Counted from the first letter of the stretch, positions 1 through 9,614 are shown. The stretch is DNA of 64,000 nt from Lysobacter enzymogenes (GCF_017355525.1 NZ_CP067395.1:5406501-5470500), one strand, 5' to 3'. Made by a program: numbers and translations. The notes: generated by a model not told the origin, from the letters alone.

Positions 1-16
1 CCACGGCTGGTACATG

Positions 17-69
17 CAGTAAACGCCGGCAGTAAACGCCGGCAGTAAACCGCCCGCCGTAAACCGCCC
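17..69. repeat. Short tandem repeat, 13-bp unit
   Basis: About four head-to-tail copies of CAGTAAACGCCGG. Copies at 17-29 and 30-42 are identical; the copies at 43-55 and 56-69 drift to GTAAACCGCCC. It lies just upstream of the patatin gene. No function is evident. Confidence 0.8.
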
Positions 70-71
70 GT

Positions 72-153
72 GCGCGAGGGCCTTCAGGCCCGGTGCCTCC
101 CGATCCGATGGCTGGAATGGGAACACAGGCATCGGGCCTGAAGGCCCTCGCGC
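72..153. repeat. 21-bp perfect inverted repeat over the patatin 5' end
   Basis: Bases 72-92 are the exact reverse complement of 133-153, with a 40-base spacer. The core GGGCCTGAAGGCCC is itself nearly palindromic. The right arm ends 14 bases before the preferred patatin start at 168, so a transcript from upstream would carry a long hairpin directly before the ribosome-binding site. Confidence 0.85.
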
Positions 154-167
154 GAATGGAGGCCGCC

Positions 168-1610
168 ATGCCCGCTCCGCGCAAGACCAGGACCGCCGCC
201 CGCAAGACCGCCGCCGCGCCGCGCGCGCCGGCCAAGCGCGAGCCCCAGCCGGCCGCGCCGGCGAAAAAAGACCCGCCGTCGAAGCAGCCGGCGCGCAAGG
301 AACCGCCCAAACGCAAGCCCGGCGACGCCTCGCGCGCCGCGGGCGCGCCGGCCCGCGCGCGCCGCGCGCAAGCGCCCGCACCCGCGAGCCCGCGTCAGGC
401 CCGCCGCGCCGAAGCGGTCGAACGCGCCAGCGACGAATCGGTCCAGCGCGTGCAGGACGCGGCGCCGGCCTTGCCCGAAAACATCGCCCTGGTCCTGCAA
501 GGCGGCGGCGCGCTCGGCGCCTACCAGGCCGGCGTCTACCAGGGCCTGTTCGAAGCCGGGATCGCGCCGAACTGGATCGCCGGCATCTCGATCGGCGCGT
601 TCAACACCGCGATCATCGCCGGCAACCCGCCGGAAAAACGCATGGCCGCGCTGCGCGAGTTCTGGGACACGATCTCGCGCCCGAACGTGTTTCCCGCGAC
701 CACGCTCGGCCAGGAAGCGCGCTTCGACGGCATCGACGCCGACACCCGCGCCTGGCTCGACACCTGGGAAGCCTGGCGCGCGCTGATCGAAGGCCAGCGC
801 GGCTTCTACCAGCCGCGCGCGTGGCTCGGCCCCGATCCGTCGCTGTGGTCGGGCGGCCAGCCCGGCCCCGCCGCGGCGAGTTTTTACGACACCTCGCCGA
901 TGATCGCCACGCTCGAGCGGCTGGTCGATTTCGACCGTTTGAACGACGGCGGCATCCGCGTCAGCGTCGGCGCGGTCAACGTGCGCAGCGGCAACCTGGA
1001 GTATTTCGACAACACCCAGATGCGCCTGGACGCGCGCCACATCCTCGCCTCCGGCGCGCTGCCGCCGGCATTCCCGGCGATCGAGATCGACGGCGAGTTC
1101 TACTGGGACGGCGGGCTGGTCTCGAACACGCCGCTGTCGCAGGTGCTGACCGCCAGCCCGCGCCGCGACACCCTGGTGTTCCAGGTCGACCTGTGGAACG
1201 CGCGCGGCGAGCTGCCGCAGAACCTGCTCGACGTGGCCGAACGGCAGAAGGAAATCCAGTATTCCAGCCGCACCCGCCTGATCACCGACACCCAGCGCGT
1301 GTTCCAGCACTACCGCCGGCTGCTGCGCGAACTGCTGGAGGAGATTCCCGAGGACGTGCGCAAGTCCAATCCCTGGGCGCAGCACGCGGCCGAACTGGCC
1401 TGCGACCGGCGCTACAGCGTGATCCACCTGATCTATCGCGACAAAGCGAAAATCGGCCACTTCAAGGACTATCAGTTCGGGCGCGTGGCGATGCGCGAGC
1501 ATTGGCTGTCGGGGCGCAGCGATATCGCCCGGGCCTTGAGCCATCCGGACTGGCTGCAACTGCCGCACGGCGAAGCGGCGTTCGTGGCGCACGACGCGAC
1601 TGCGTCCTGA
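168..1610 (+). CDS. Patatin-like phospholipase with C-terminal DUF3734
   Basis: Serine acyl hydrolase of the patatin family, expected to cleave acyl esters of membrane lipids. The glycine-rich oxyanion loop GGGALGAYQ is followed by the nucleophile motif GISIG (Ser141) and the catalytic Asp in DGG (Asp314), in family order. The C-terminal part, ending in a tract with YQFGRVAMREHW, fits DUF3734. The first 100 or so residues are a Lys/Pro/Ala/Arg-rich low-complexity extension with no hydrophobic signal core. I chose ATG 168 because GGAGG at 158-162 is well spaced; ATG 156 and GTG 93 are in frame but lie within or before the inverted repeat. Monocistronic. Family confident, substrate unknown. Confidence 0.93.
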   Translation: MPAPRKTRTAARKTAAAPRAPAKREPQPAAPAKKDPPSKQPARKEPPKRKPGDASRAAGAPARARRAQAPAPASPRQARRAEAVERASDESVQRVQDAAPALPENIALVLQGGGALGAYQAGVYQGLFEAGIAPNWIAGISIGAFNTAIIAGNPPEKRMAALREFWDTISRPNVFPATTLGQEARFDGIDADTRAWLDTWEAWRALIEGQRGFYQPRAWLGPDPSLWSGGQPGPAAASFYDTSPMIATLERLVDFDRLNDGGIRVSVGAVNVRSGNLEYFDNTQMRLDARHILASGALPPAFPAIEIDGEFYWDGGLVSNTPLSQVLTASPRRDTLVFQVDLWNARGELPQNLLDVAERQKEIQYSSRTRLITDTQRVFQHYRRLLRELLEEIPEDVRKSNPWAQHAAELACDRRYSVIHLIYRDKAKIGHFKDYQFGRVAMREHWLSGRSDIARALSHPDWLQLPHGEAAFVAHDATAS

Positions 1611-1626
1611 GCGCGTCGCGCGTGTG

Positions 1627-1723
1627 CCCCCTGTAGGAGCGGCGCGAGCCGCGACCGCGCCCGTTCACGCTGGCGGCGCGAGCCCGATGCCCCGCGGTCG
1701 CGACTCGCGTCGCTCCTACAGGG
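1627..1723. repeat. REP-like palindrome pair (family A, GTAG head)
   Basis: A plus copy beginning CCCTGTAGGAGCGGCG (1627-1656) faces a minus copy ending CGCTCCTACAGGG (1693-1723). The same family recurs in convergent pairs near 8.5, 11.7, 22.0, 32.1, 39.9 and 48.9 kb. The 345-base gap 1611-1955 holds only this element and the upstream region of the next gene. Confidence 0.88.
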
Positions 1724-1955
1724 ATGGCTCCGCGGCTTGCGCCGGCTGACCTTTGTCATCGCACGGCCGTGCGGCCGCCTGAGCGTCGCTCCCAATGGCT
1801 CCGATGCGCTCCGGCCGCCGAGGGTTGCCATGACTTACGCCATTTAGCGCAAACCCATCGCCCCGCTAGTCTGCGCGCCGTCGCGGTGCCGTTCGCCGCG
1901 ATCCGACCGCGGCGCCGTACGCCCGCGACGGTCCACGCAGTCCGGGGAACGCGCC

Positions 1956-4217
1956 ATGCGCCATCGTTGCACCCTCACCCTCCTGGCGGCCGCCTGCGCC
2001 GCGACGTTCGCCGCGCCGTGCGCGCAGGCGCTGGAAATCGACGGGCGCATCGACCCGCAGGAATGGAGCCAGGCGCGCCATGTCGTCGACTTCCGCCATA
2101 CCCAGCCGCTGTCGCGCGAACCCGGCCGGCTGCCGACCGAAGCTTGGTTCATGGCGACCGAACGCGGCCTCGCCGTGGCCTTCCGCAACGTCCAGCCCGC
2201 CGGCGTGCCGCGCATGCGCCAGCACACCCAGCGCGACGGCGACGGCACCGTCGACCGGGTCAACCTGTACGTGGACTTCGACGGCGACGGCCGCACCGGC
2301 TACAACTTCACCGTGACCCTGGCCAACGGCATCACCGACGCCACGGTCACCAACGAAAACCAGTTCAACAACGACTGGGACGGCGACTGGCGGCACGCCA
2401 CCAGCGAGGACGAGGAGGGTTGGTCGGCGGAGATGCTGATCCCCTGGCACATCGCGCCGATGCGCCAGGGCGGCGCCGGCACGCGCACGCTCGGGATCCA
2501 GCTCGACCGGGTCATCGCCTCCAGCGGCGAGCGCATCTCGTGGCCGGCGGTGCACTACACCGAGGCGCGCTACCTGTCGGCGTTCGAGCGCGTCGAAGTG
2601 CCGGCGTACAAGCAATCGCTGCTGGCGATCACCCCGTACGCGGTCGGCGTCGCCGACGCGGTCGGCCATGGCAGCGACATCGACGGCGGCCTGGACCTGT
2701 TCTGGAAGCCCAGCGGCAAGTTCCAGCTCAGCGCCACGCTGAATCCCGACTTCGGCCAGGTCGAGAGCGACGAGCTGACCGTCAACTTCAGCGCCACCGA
2801 AACCTTCTTCAGCGACAAGCGCCCGTTCTTCACCGAGAACCAGGGGTTCTTCGACGTGCCGTTCGGTTCGTACAACAACAACAGCCGGCTGATCTACACC
2901 CGCCGCGTCGGCGGCGCGGCCGACGACGGCAAGGGCTCGGGCGACGTGACCGCGGCGGTCAAGCTCAACGGCAGCGCCGGCGGCTTCAACTACGGCGTGT
3001 TCGCCGCCGACGAAGGCGACGCCGCCGGCCGAGATTTCTACGCCGCCCGCGTCACCCGCGACTTCGCCCGCTTCGGCCTCGGCGCGATGGCGACCCGGGT
3101 CGAGCGGCCGTTCCTGGACCGCACCGCCAACGTCTACGAATTCGACCAGCGCTGGGCGCCGAACAACCAGTGGGCGCTGCGCGGCACCGTGGTCGCCTCC
3201 GACGTGCAGCAGGCCGGCCGCAGCTTCCGCGACAGCGGCGCGCAACTGCGCATCGACTACGACATGGGCGGCGGCTGGCGTCAGCAGCTGTACGGCCTGC
3301 ACCTGGGCCGCGATCTGATGCTCAACGATTTCGGTTACCTGGAACGCAACGACTTCAACTACGTGCGCTACGACCTCGGCAAGCGGGTCAGCGACCTGCC
3401 GGCGGAGTCGGCCTACGCCGGGCAGGACTGGCACTTCGCGGTGTCGCGCCGCTACAACGACGGCGGCCTGCACATCGCCGACGCGGTCGCGGTCAACCGC
3501 CGCAGCGACATGCGCGACGGTGGCCGCCAGTTCGTCGAGGCCGCGCTGTGGAGCAGCGGCCACGACGATCTGCTGACCCGCGGCCACGGCGTGGTGCGGA
3601 TGCCGGCCAAGGGCTTCCTCAGCTACGAGCGGCTGCGCCCGCAGCGCGGCGACAGCCGTTGGTCGCTGTACACCGAGGCCTACTACAAGGCCGACGGCCT
3701 CGGCGACCTCGACCAGGGCCGGGTCACCTTGTACCTGGAGCCGAACTACCACGTCAGCGACCGCATGCTGCTGTTCGCCGGCGTCGAGTACAGCCACGAC
3801 CCGGCCTGGCTGCTGTGGCGCGGCGACAACCGCATCGCCGATTTCCGCGCCGACATCCTCAGCCTCAACGGCGGCCTGCAGTGGTTCATCGACGACAAGC
3901 AGGAACTGCGCGTGCGCCTGGAAACCATCGGCGTGGACGCGCGCAAGCGCCAGGTCTACCGCGTCGACGGCGCCGGCCGGCCGTTGCGGGTCGAGGAGGA
4001 GGTGCCGGATTTCAGCCTGCGCAATCTCGCCTTCCAGGTCCGCTACCGTTACGAGCTGGCGCCGCTGTCGTACCTGTACATCGCTTATGTGCGCGGCGGC
4101 GAGATGTTCGAGGAAGGCGCGCGCCGGCGCGATGTCGGCAGCGAGTTCGGCGATGCGTTCGGCCTGCGCGACAGCGAGCAGTTGCTGGTGAAGCTGTCGT
4201 ACCGGTTCGAGATCTGA
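1956..4217 (+). CDS. DUF5916 outer-membrane protein with CBM9-like N-terminus
   Basis: Has a cleavable signal peptide (hydrophobic core TLLAAACAATFAA, cleavage near residue 25, CAQA-LEI). Residues 26-200 resemble the CBM9-like fold (LEIDGRIDPQEW at the start, repeated acidic YVDFDGDG and TNENQFNNDWDGDW stretches). The remaining 550 residues alternate short polar strands with aromatic girdles, as expected for the DUF5916 beta-barrel, and end in a strand KLSYRFEI. Probably an outer-membrane channel or surface binding protein; ligand unknown. ATG 1956 follows a GGGGA stretch at suitable distance. Single gene. The family is recognised from overall pattern rather than a catalytic motif, because none is known. 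Confidence 0.85.
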   Translation: MRHRCTLTLLAAACAATFAAPCAQALEIDGRIDPQEWSQARHVVDFRHTQPLSREPGRLPTEAWFMATERGLAVAFRNVQPAGVPRMRQHTQRDGDGTVDRVNLYVDFDGDGRTGYNFTVTLANGITDATVTNENQFNNDWDGDWRHATSEDEEGWSAEMLIPWHIAPMRQGGAGTRTLGIQLDRVIASSGERISWPAVHYTEARYLSAFERVEVPAYKQSLLAITPYAVGVADAVGHGSDIDGGLDLFWKPSGKFQLSATLNPDFGQVESDELTVNFSATETFFSDKRPFFTENQGFFDVPFGSYNNNSRLIYTRRVGGAADDGKGSGDVTAAVKLNGSAGGFNYGVFAADEGDAAGRDFYAARVTRDFARFGLGAMATRVERPFLDRTANVYEFDQRWAPNNQWALRGTVVASDVQQAGRSFRDSGAQLRIDYDMGGGWRQQLYGLHLGRDLMLNDFGYLERNDFNYVRYDLGKRVSDLPAESAYAGQDWHFAVSRRYNDGGLHIADAVAVNRRSDMRDGGRQFVEAALWSSGHDDLLTRGHGVVRMPAKGFLSYERLRPQRGDSRWSLYTEAYYKADGLGDLDQGRVTLYLEPNYHVSDRMLLFAGVEYSHDPAWLLWRGDNRIADFRADILSLNGGLQWFIDDKQELRVRLETIGVDARKRQVYRVDGAGRPLRVEEEVPDFSLRNLAFQVRYRYELAPLSYLYIAYVRGGEMFEEGARRRDVGSEFGDAFGLRDSEQLLVKLSYRFEI

Positions 4218-4659
4218 ACCGGCCGCCGGCCTGAGGCCGGCGACGACCTGGGTGCCGGAAATTCTCCGTGACGGATGAAAGAGCCTGAGACGGCCGATTC
4301 GATCCCGCGCGAACGCGCAGCCCCTTGCGCTCGCGCGGATCGTGAATCGGGATGGCGTGCCGCGACGATCGGCGCAGTCGCCGCATCGGTCGGGCAATCC
4401 CGACGCCGCGCGCGTCTCAACCCGAATCAAGAGTGGAGCCGCACGCACATCGGTTCTGCGCCGTATTTTCAGCCGTTTTCGTCACCGGCTTGCGGATTGC
4501 CGAAGGCCGCGCGCGGCGCGCCGAAAAATGCGCGCGGGTTCCGGTCCGGCCGTGCGCGCCCTGTTATTGCTGTGCGCCGGCGACGGAGCCGACACCGCGC
4601 AGAACGCCGCGATGAGCGACGCCGGGACGCCATCACCGACTGATTCATGGAGGAATACG
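4218..4659. other. Gene-free gap with two stem-loops
   Basis: A GC-rich stem-loop (GCCGGCCTGAGGCCGGC, about 4226-4242) follows the DUF5916 gene without a clear T-run. A longer imperfect hairpin spans about 4296-4349 (arms GATTCGATC... and ...GATCGTGAATC). I find no convincing small gene here. A frame runs open in phase with the next gene from 4342 but lacks a supported start. Confidence 0.5.
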
Positions 4660-5139
4660 ATGAACGTTCGTGCAGTCTGCATCGCCGCCGCCGCGCTGAC
4701 CCTCGCGCTGTCCGCGTTGTCCGCCACCGCCGCCGGCGGCAAGGGCGTCACCTGGCGCAAGGCCAGCCACGCCAACGGCGTGGACAAGATCGGCTGCTTC
4801 AATCCCGAATGCGACGCGTACCAGGGCGAGACCGTGTGCTCGGCGCGCCTGCCGGTGCTGTGCCTGAAGCAGGACGGCTCGCCGTCGCCGGTGCCGACCG
4901 ATTTCTACAACGGTTGGGCCAAGGGCAACATCGCCCTGAGCCGCGCGGTGCGCGGCGATTCGTTCAAGAGCCGCGCCGAGGCCGACGCCTTCTGCCGCGC
5001 CGAGTTCGGCCAGGGCTATCGCGTCGGCGAGCATCACGACGGCGGTGGCGGTTGGGGCTGGCAGGCTTACGGCAACATCGACGACACCACTCGTTTCTGG
5101 GTCACCGTCGACGGGCAGCCGAGCAGCTGCTGGAACTGA
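4660..5139 (+). CDS. Small secreted cysteine-containing protein, unknown function
   Basis: A 159-residue protein with a clear signal peptide (residues 1-23, core AAALTLALSAL, cleavage near ATAA-GGK). The mature part has six cysteines (IGCFNPEC, TVCSA, VLC, AFC, SSCW), suggesting disulfides in the periplasm or outside the cell, and a Gly-rich HDGGGGWGW patch before the C-terminus. The start is fixed by GGAGG at 4649-4653, seven bases before ATG 4660; the frame upstream of it is not supported. No neighbour suggests a role. I do not recognise a named family. Confidence 0.8.
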   Translation: MNVRAVCIAAAALTLALSALSATAAGGKGVTWRKASHANGVDKIGCFNPECDAYQGETVCSARLPVLCLKQDGSPSPVPTDFYNGWAKGNIALSRAVRGDSFKSRAEADAFCRAEFGQGYRVGEHHDGGGGWGWQAYGNIDDTTRFWVTVDGQPSSCWN

Positions 5140-5209
5140 GCGCGTTGCGGTGCGCCGCCCGGACGGGCGGCGCGCCGTGTTCAGTTGCGGATGCGGCGGA
5201 CCGCGCGCC

Positions 5210-7270
5210 TCAGCGCGCCGACCACTCCACGCCGAAATACACGCCGCGCCCGTCGCCGGGCAGGAAGTTGCGCCCGTCGAGCCCGCGCGCATCGGCGATC
5301 GCGTTGGTGCTGGCGATCCACTTGCGGTCGGCGAGGTTGCGCGCGTCGGCGAACCAGCTCCATTGGGCGGCGATGCGTCCGCCTACGCGCAGGCCGGCGA
5401 CGGTGTAGCCCGGCGCCTTGAAGCTGTTGGCGTGGTCGATGTAGTAGCCCTGCGGCGTCCACTCCAGGTTCGGTTCCAGATAGAAACGCGGATCGCGCGA
5501 CCAGCGCAGTTTCGCCCGCAGCTGCTGCGGCGGAACGCCGGCCAGATCGTTGTCGCCGTAAGTGCGGTCGCCGTCGAAGCGGAAGTCGTTGTAGAGATAG
5601 CTGGCCGAGACGGTCCAGTCCTTGCCGAAGTTCCAGCCCAGGCCGAGTTCGAGACCTTGGTGCAGCGTGCGCCCGGCGTTGACCGTGCCGAGCGGATTGC
5701 CGTTGGCGTCGTTGAGGGCGAGCAGTTCGCCGCGGATGCGCGCGCGGTAGGCGGCCAGATCCAGCGACAGGCCGCCGCGCTCCAGGCGCAGGCCGATCTC
5801 GCCGCTATCGGCGCGCTGCTTGTCGACCGGGGTCACGCCGGGGCCGCCGCTGAGTTCGCCGAAACTCGGCGGTTCCAGGCTACGGCTGAGGTTGGCGTAC
5901 AGCTGCACGCCGTCGCTGGCCAGATAGCGCACGCCGAGCTTGGGGCTGACGCCGCTGTAATCCTTGTCGAAACTCTCGTCGCGGCCGCCAACGATCAGCA
6001 AGTCGCGCGAGCGCCGCTGCGAGCGCAGCGCCTGCGCGCCGAGCGACAGCGCCCATTGCGGCGACAGCCAGCTCTGGTTTTCGACGTAGAGCTTGGCGTT
6101 GCGCGCGCGCTGGTCGAAGCGGTTGCTCGGCGCGCCGGGCTGGCCGGCGAGGTTGAACCAGCGCCGGTCGTCGACGTCGCCCTGGGCGAACGCGGCGCCG
6201 GCGATCAAGGTGTGGCGCAGGCCCAGCGCCCGGTATTCGCCGCGCCAGCGCAGGTCCAGGCCGTAGTCGCGGCTGTCCTGGCGCAGCACCTGGAAGATCG
6301 GATGGTGCAGCGATTTGTCGGCGTAGTAGGCCGACAGCGTCAGCGTGCCGGTCGTCGAGGGCGACCACGCCAGACGCCCGGCGATGCGGTCGAGACGATA
6401 GTCGCGGCGCTGGTTCAGGGCGAGGTTGCCCGGCGCGGCCAGGCGCGGATCGCGGCGCGATTCGTCCAGGGTCAGGTTGCCCGGCAGCGCCGAACGCGTA
6501 TCGACGTGAGTTACGTAGACGCGGCCGTCGAGCGCGTCACTGAAACGGTAGCCGGCGTTGGCGAACAGCCGGTAGTTCTCCTGTTCGGCGTGGTCGCGGA
6601 AGCCGTCCTGGCTCGTACCGCTGAGGCTGGTGTAGCCGTCGGCGCGGCCGGACGCACCGGCGACGGCGATCTGGCCGCGGCGATAGCCGAACGCGCCGGC
6701 TTCGGCGCGCACGCGCAGCGGCGCGGCGTCGTAACCGGTCGGCGACACGAAATCGATCGCGCCGCCGAGCGTGGCCGCGCCGTATTCGAGCGCGTTGGCG
6801 CCGCGGTACACCTCGATGTAGCGCGCGCTCAACGGTTCCACCGCCTGGAAGTCGAAGCCGCCGTCGGCGAGGTTCAGCGGGCTGCCGTCCTGCAGCAGTT
6901 CCAGGCCGCGGCCGTGGAAGGTGCGTTGCAGGCCCGAACCGCGGATCGACAACCGCGCCTCCTCGGCGCCGAAGCGCGGCTGCACGAACACGCCGGGCGC
7001 GTAGCCGAGCGCATCGGCGAGGGTGCCGACGCGGCCTTCGCGATAGGACTCGCCGTCGATCCACGCGGTCGCGCCGGCGCGCTGGCCGAGGCGCTCGCGC
7101 GCCTGCGCGGGCGTGGCGACCGTGCTCGGGCGCTGGCCGTGCACGCGCAGGCGGTCGAGCGTGGTCGCGTCCGGCGGAGCCTGCGGCGCTGCGTCGGCGG
7201 ATGTCTGCGCGTGGGCGGCGCTGGCGAGGGCCAGCGACAGCAAGGTCGATGAAAGCGTGACGGTGCGCAT
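5210..7270 (-). CDS. TonB-dependent outer-membrane receptor
   Basis: An energised outer-membrane importer of 686 residues. Signal peptide 1-21 (cleavage AHA-QTS), a TonB box-like TLDRLRV near residue 40, then a plug domain with the usual landmarks: LADALGYAPGV, LSIRGSG, LELLQDGSPL and RYIEVYRGANALEYGAATLGG. The rest is a 22-strand-type barrel with alternating aromatic strands, ending YFGVEWSAR, so the last residue is not the usual aromatic. The substrate (iron chelate, vitamin or oligomer) cannot be told from sequence, and no Fur-like box or partner permease was found nearby. Convergent with the small secreted protein gene, 70 bases apart. Confidence 0.93.
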   Translation of the reverse strand: MRTVTLSSTLLSLALASAAHAQTSADAAPQAPPDATTLDRLRVHGQRPSTVATPAQARERLGQRAGATAWIDGESYREGRVGTLADALGYAPGVFVQPRFGAEEARLSIRGSGLQRTFHGRGLELLQDGSPLNLADGGFDFQAVEPLSARYIEVYRGANALEYGAATLGGAIDFVSPTGYDAAPLRVRAEAGAFGYRRGQIAVAGASGRADGYTSLSGTSQDGFRDHAEQENYRLFANAGYRFSDALDGRVYVTHVDTRSALPGNLTLDESRRDPRLAAPGNLALNQRRDYRLDRIAGRLAWSPSTTGTLTLSAYYADKSLHHPIFQVLRQDSRDYGLDLRWRGEYRALGLRHTLIAGAAFAQGDVDDRRWFNLAGQPGAPSNRFDQRARNAKLYVENQSWLSPQWALSLGAQALRSQRRSRDLLIVGGRDESFDKDYSGVSPKLGVRYLASDGVQLYANLSRSLEPPSFGELSGGPGVTPVDKQRADSGEIGLRLERGGLSLDLAAYRARIRGELLALNDANGNPLGTVNAGRTLHQGLELGLGWNFGKDWTVSASYLYNDFRFDGDRTYGDNDLAGVPPQQLRAKLRWSRDPRFYLEPNLEWTPQGYYIDHANSFKAPGYTVAGLRVGGRIAAQWSWFADARNLADRKWIASTNAIADARGLDGRNFLPGDGRGVYFGVEWSAR

Positions 7271-7470
7271 GCGAAGGCCTGGCGGCAGGAAAATGCCGGC
7301 CAGCCTAGGGCCGCGGCTGCGCGCGCAGATGCGGCAAAACGCCGCGCCGACGCGCGTGGCCGCTCGCGCCGCCGCAGCGCGTCCGGGTTCCTTAGTGAGC
7401 GAGGATTCGCTGCGGGCTGGTGCGCAAGCGTCTTCGGGTCCGATGCCTTGCGCTCAAACCGCCGCGCCGC

Positions 7471-8442
7471 TCACGCCGCGCTTTCCGCCACCACCTCCGG
7501 CGGCACCGGCTTGATCCGCAGCGCCCACAACACCCCGGCGACCAACAACGCGATGCCGGCCAGCGTCAGCGCCGGCGGCCGTTGTCCGCGCAACACGAAC
7601 GCATACGTCAGCGCGAACAGGGTTTCGAACACGATCAACTGCCCGGCCAACGCGGTCGGCAAGCGCTGGCTGGCTTCGTTCCAGCACAGCGTACCGACCC
7701 ACGACGCGAGCAGGCCGATCGCGGCCATCAGCGCGATGAAGTACTCGGGGCGCGGACCGAACGGCATCGGGAACGGCGAATGCGTCGCGCCCATGTACAG
7801 CCACAGCGCGACATAACCGAACAGCGCCAGCGGCAGGGTCGCCACGCCTTGCGCGGTGGCCCAGGTGCGCGGGCTGCGGTCGGGATGCGCGCGCAGCCAA
7901 TCGGCGTTGCGCAGCGGGTACCAGGTCCAGCAGATCACCGCGCCGAACGCGAGCAGGCCGCCTAGCGCGTAGCGGCTCAAGTCGGCCGGCGACTGCGCCT
8001 GCAGTTCGCGCAGCTCGGCGCGGTTGACGCAGGCGATGCCGGCGGCGATCAGCAGCAGCGACGGCGCCAGCCGCAGCCACGGCAGGCGGCCGTCGCGGCG
8101 CGCGTTGCGCAGGTTGGCGCTGATCGCGATGACGACCGGCAAGGTGCCGATGATCATCGTCGGCAGCGGGCCGCCGGCGCGCTGGATCGCGCTGGCCAGG
8201 CACAGGTAGTAGAGCAGGTTGCCGATCAGCGACAGCTTCAGCGCCTCGATCCAGTCGGCGCGGCCGAGCTGGCGCAGCGCCTTGCGGTCGAGCCACGCCA
8301 GCGGCAGCGCGATCAGGCCGAATGCGAGGTAGCGGCCGACCGATTGCAAGGCGGCCGGGTATTCGGGCAGCAGCAGCGGGCCGACGAAGACCAGGCCCCA
8401 GATCAGGCCGGCGAGCAGGGCGTAGAGGGTTCCTAGCAGCAT
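7471..8442 (-). CDS. EamA/DMT-family inner-membrane transporter
   Basis: A 323-residue polytopic protein with about ten hydrophobic segments arranged as two repeated halves, typical of drug/metabolite exporters. The first helix, ALLAGLIWGLVFVGP, and the segment PTMIIGTLPVVIAISA are characteristic. It probably exports a small amino-acid-like or toxic metabolite. It lies downstream of an AraC regulator on the same strand, separated by 223 bases that contain a REP pair, so joint control is plausible but co-transcription is uncertain. Confidence 0.9.
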   Translation of the reverse strand: MLLGTLYALLAGLIWGLVFVGPLLLPEYPAALQSVGRYLAFGLIALPLAWLDRKALRQLGRADWIEALKLSLIGNLLYYLCLASAIQRAGGPLPTMIIGTLPVVIAISANLRNARRDGRLPWLRLAPSLLLIAAGIACVNRAELRELQAQSPADLSRYALGGLLAFGAVICWTWYPLRNADWLRAHPDRSPRTWATAQGVATLPLALFGYVALWLYMGATHSPFPMPFGPRPEYFIALMAAIGLLASWVGTLCWNEASQRLPTALAGQLIVFETLFALTYAFVLRGQRPPALTLAGIALLVAGVLWALRIKPVPPEVVAESAA

Positions 8443-8542
8443 GGCGGCAGGATGCTGGGGATGCGGCGCGGCGTCTTGTACGAGATTGCGGTTTTTGGGG
8501 CGGCGCGATCGCAGGTAGCCGGTTGCGTCGTGGGCGTGGTTT

Positions 8543-8621
8543 CGCGGTCGCGGCTTGCGCCGCTCCTACAGGGAGGCGGTGTGGGTTCGTATCCGACTGT
8601 AGGAGCTGCGCGAGCTGCGAC
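8543..8621. repeat. REP-like pair (family A) between araC-type and eamA genes
   Basis: A minus copy CGCCGCTCCTACAGGG (ending about 8573) and a divergent, more degraded plus copy ACTGTAGGAGCTGCGCGAG (8597-8621). The degraded copy retains internal complementarity (GAGCTGCGCGAGCTGCGAC). Confidence 0.8.
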
Positions 8622-8665
8622 TGAAGGGTGGCCGGTTGCGCCGCAAGCGCGGTGTCGCGGCGCGA

Positions 8666-9490
8666 TCAGCCGCGAATCTGTTTCTGATAACGCGCCGGCG
8701 TCACGCCATAGCGGCGCTGGAACGCGCGGGTCAGGTGCGCCTGGTCGGTCAGGCCGGTGTCGGCGGCGATGCGCGCCGGCGGCAGGCCGGCGGCGAGCAG
8801 GCGCTTGGCTTCGTGCAGGCGCAGCGCCATCAGCATCTGCTGCGGGGTGACGTGGTACTGGGCGCGGAACTGGCGCAGGAAATGGAACGGGCTGAGGTCG
8901 GCGACCGCGGCCAGTTCGTCCAGGGTGACGCGTTCGGACAGCCGCGCGCGCAGGCACTCCAGCACCGGCGCGAAGCGTTTCGGCGCTTCGGCGCGCGCGC
9001 GCCGCGGCAGTTTCGCGTGGTCGCGGAATTCTTCCAGCAGCGCGTGCAACTGGCTGTCGAAGTCGAGCGGCTCGCGCGCATGCCACAGCGCGTCCAGGCG
9101 CGCGGTCACCCGGCGCGCGCGCGCCGGGTCGTGGCGCACGGCGTCGGCGAACCACCAGCCGTCGTCGCCGGTGATGTCCGCGGCCGCGTCGGGTTCGACG
9201 TAGATCATGCGGTAGCGCCAGCCTTCGGCGGTCACCGCATGGCCGGTATGGAGCACGTCGGGATTCATCAGCACCAGCGAATCGGGCGGCGCCAGATGGT
9301 CGCTGCCGCGGTAGCGGAAGCGTTCGACGCCGGATTCGATCGCGCCCAGGCCGTAGGCCTCGTGGGTATGCGGTTCGAACGAGTGGCGGACGATGTGGGC
9401 GTGGTACAGCTCGACCCCGGGACGGTGCGCGGCCTGCCGGAACTGGGCGGCATCGAAGCCATCGTCGAAGCGGTCGGGAACGCCTTGCAT
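8666..9490 (-). CDS. AraC-family transcriptional regulator
   Basis: A 274-residue regulator. The N-terminal half is a cupin-type sensor (HSFEPHTHEAYGLGAIESG, then NPDVLHTGHAV). The C-terminal 100 residues form the double helix-turn-helix, with LDELAAVADLSPFHFLRQFRA and IAADTGLTDQAHLTRAFQRRYG matching the AraC signature. It lies directly upstream of the EamA exporter, an arrangement often seen for exporters induced by their own substrate. The start ATG is in good context and the length is normal for the group. The effector is not known. Confidence 0.93.
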   Translation of the reverse strand: MQGVPDRFDDGFDAAQFRQAAHRPGVELYHAHIVRHSFEPHTHEAYGLGAIESGVERFRYRGSDHLAPPDSLVLMNPDVLHTGHAVTAEGWRYRMIYVEPDAAADITGDDGWWFADAVRHDPARARRVTARLDALWHAREPLDFDSQLHALLEEFRDHAKLPRRARAEAPKRFAPVLECLRARLSERVTLDELAAVADLSPFHFLRQFRAQYHVTPQQMLMALRLHEAKRLLAAGLPPARIAADTGLTDQAHLTRAFQRRYGVTPARYQKQIRG

Positions 9491-9614
9491 GCGGCGAGTA
9501 TGGCATGCGCCCGGCGATGCGGCCGCGGGCCTTGCGGCAGCGGCGCGGGAGCCGAGCGTTCAGCGGTTCGGCGCTATCGCATCGCGGCGATGCGGGCGCC
9601 GGGCGGAGCGGCGA

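Noticed and set aside
17..69. Possible CRISPR array
   Set aside because: Units are contiguous 13-mers without spacers.
84..1592. 502-codon open frame antisense to the patatin gene
   Set aside because: Composition is Arg/Ala/Val/Gln-rich without domain pattern, and it is the mirror of a clear gene. Such mirror frames are common at this G+C content.
4342..4659. N-terminal extension of the small secreted protein
   Set aside because: The extension has no ribosome-binding site and would bury the clear signal peptide that starts at 4660.
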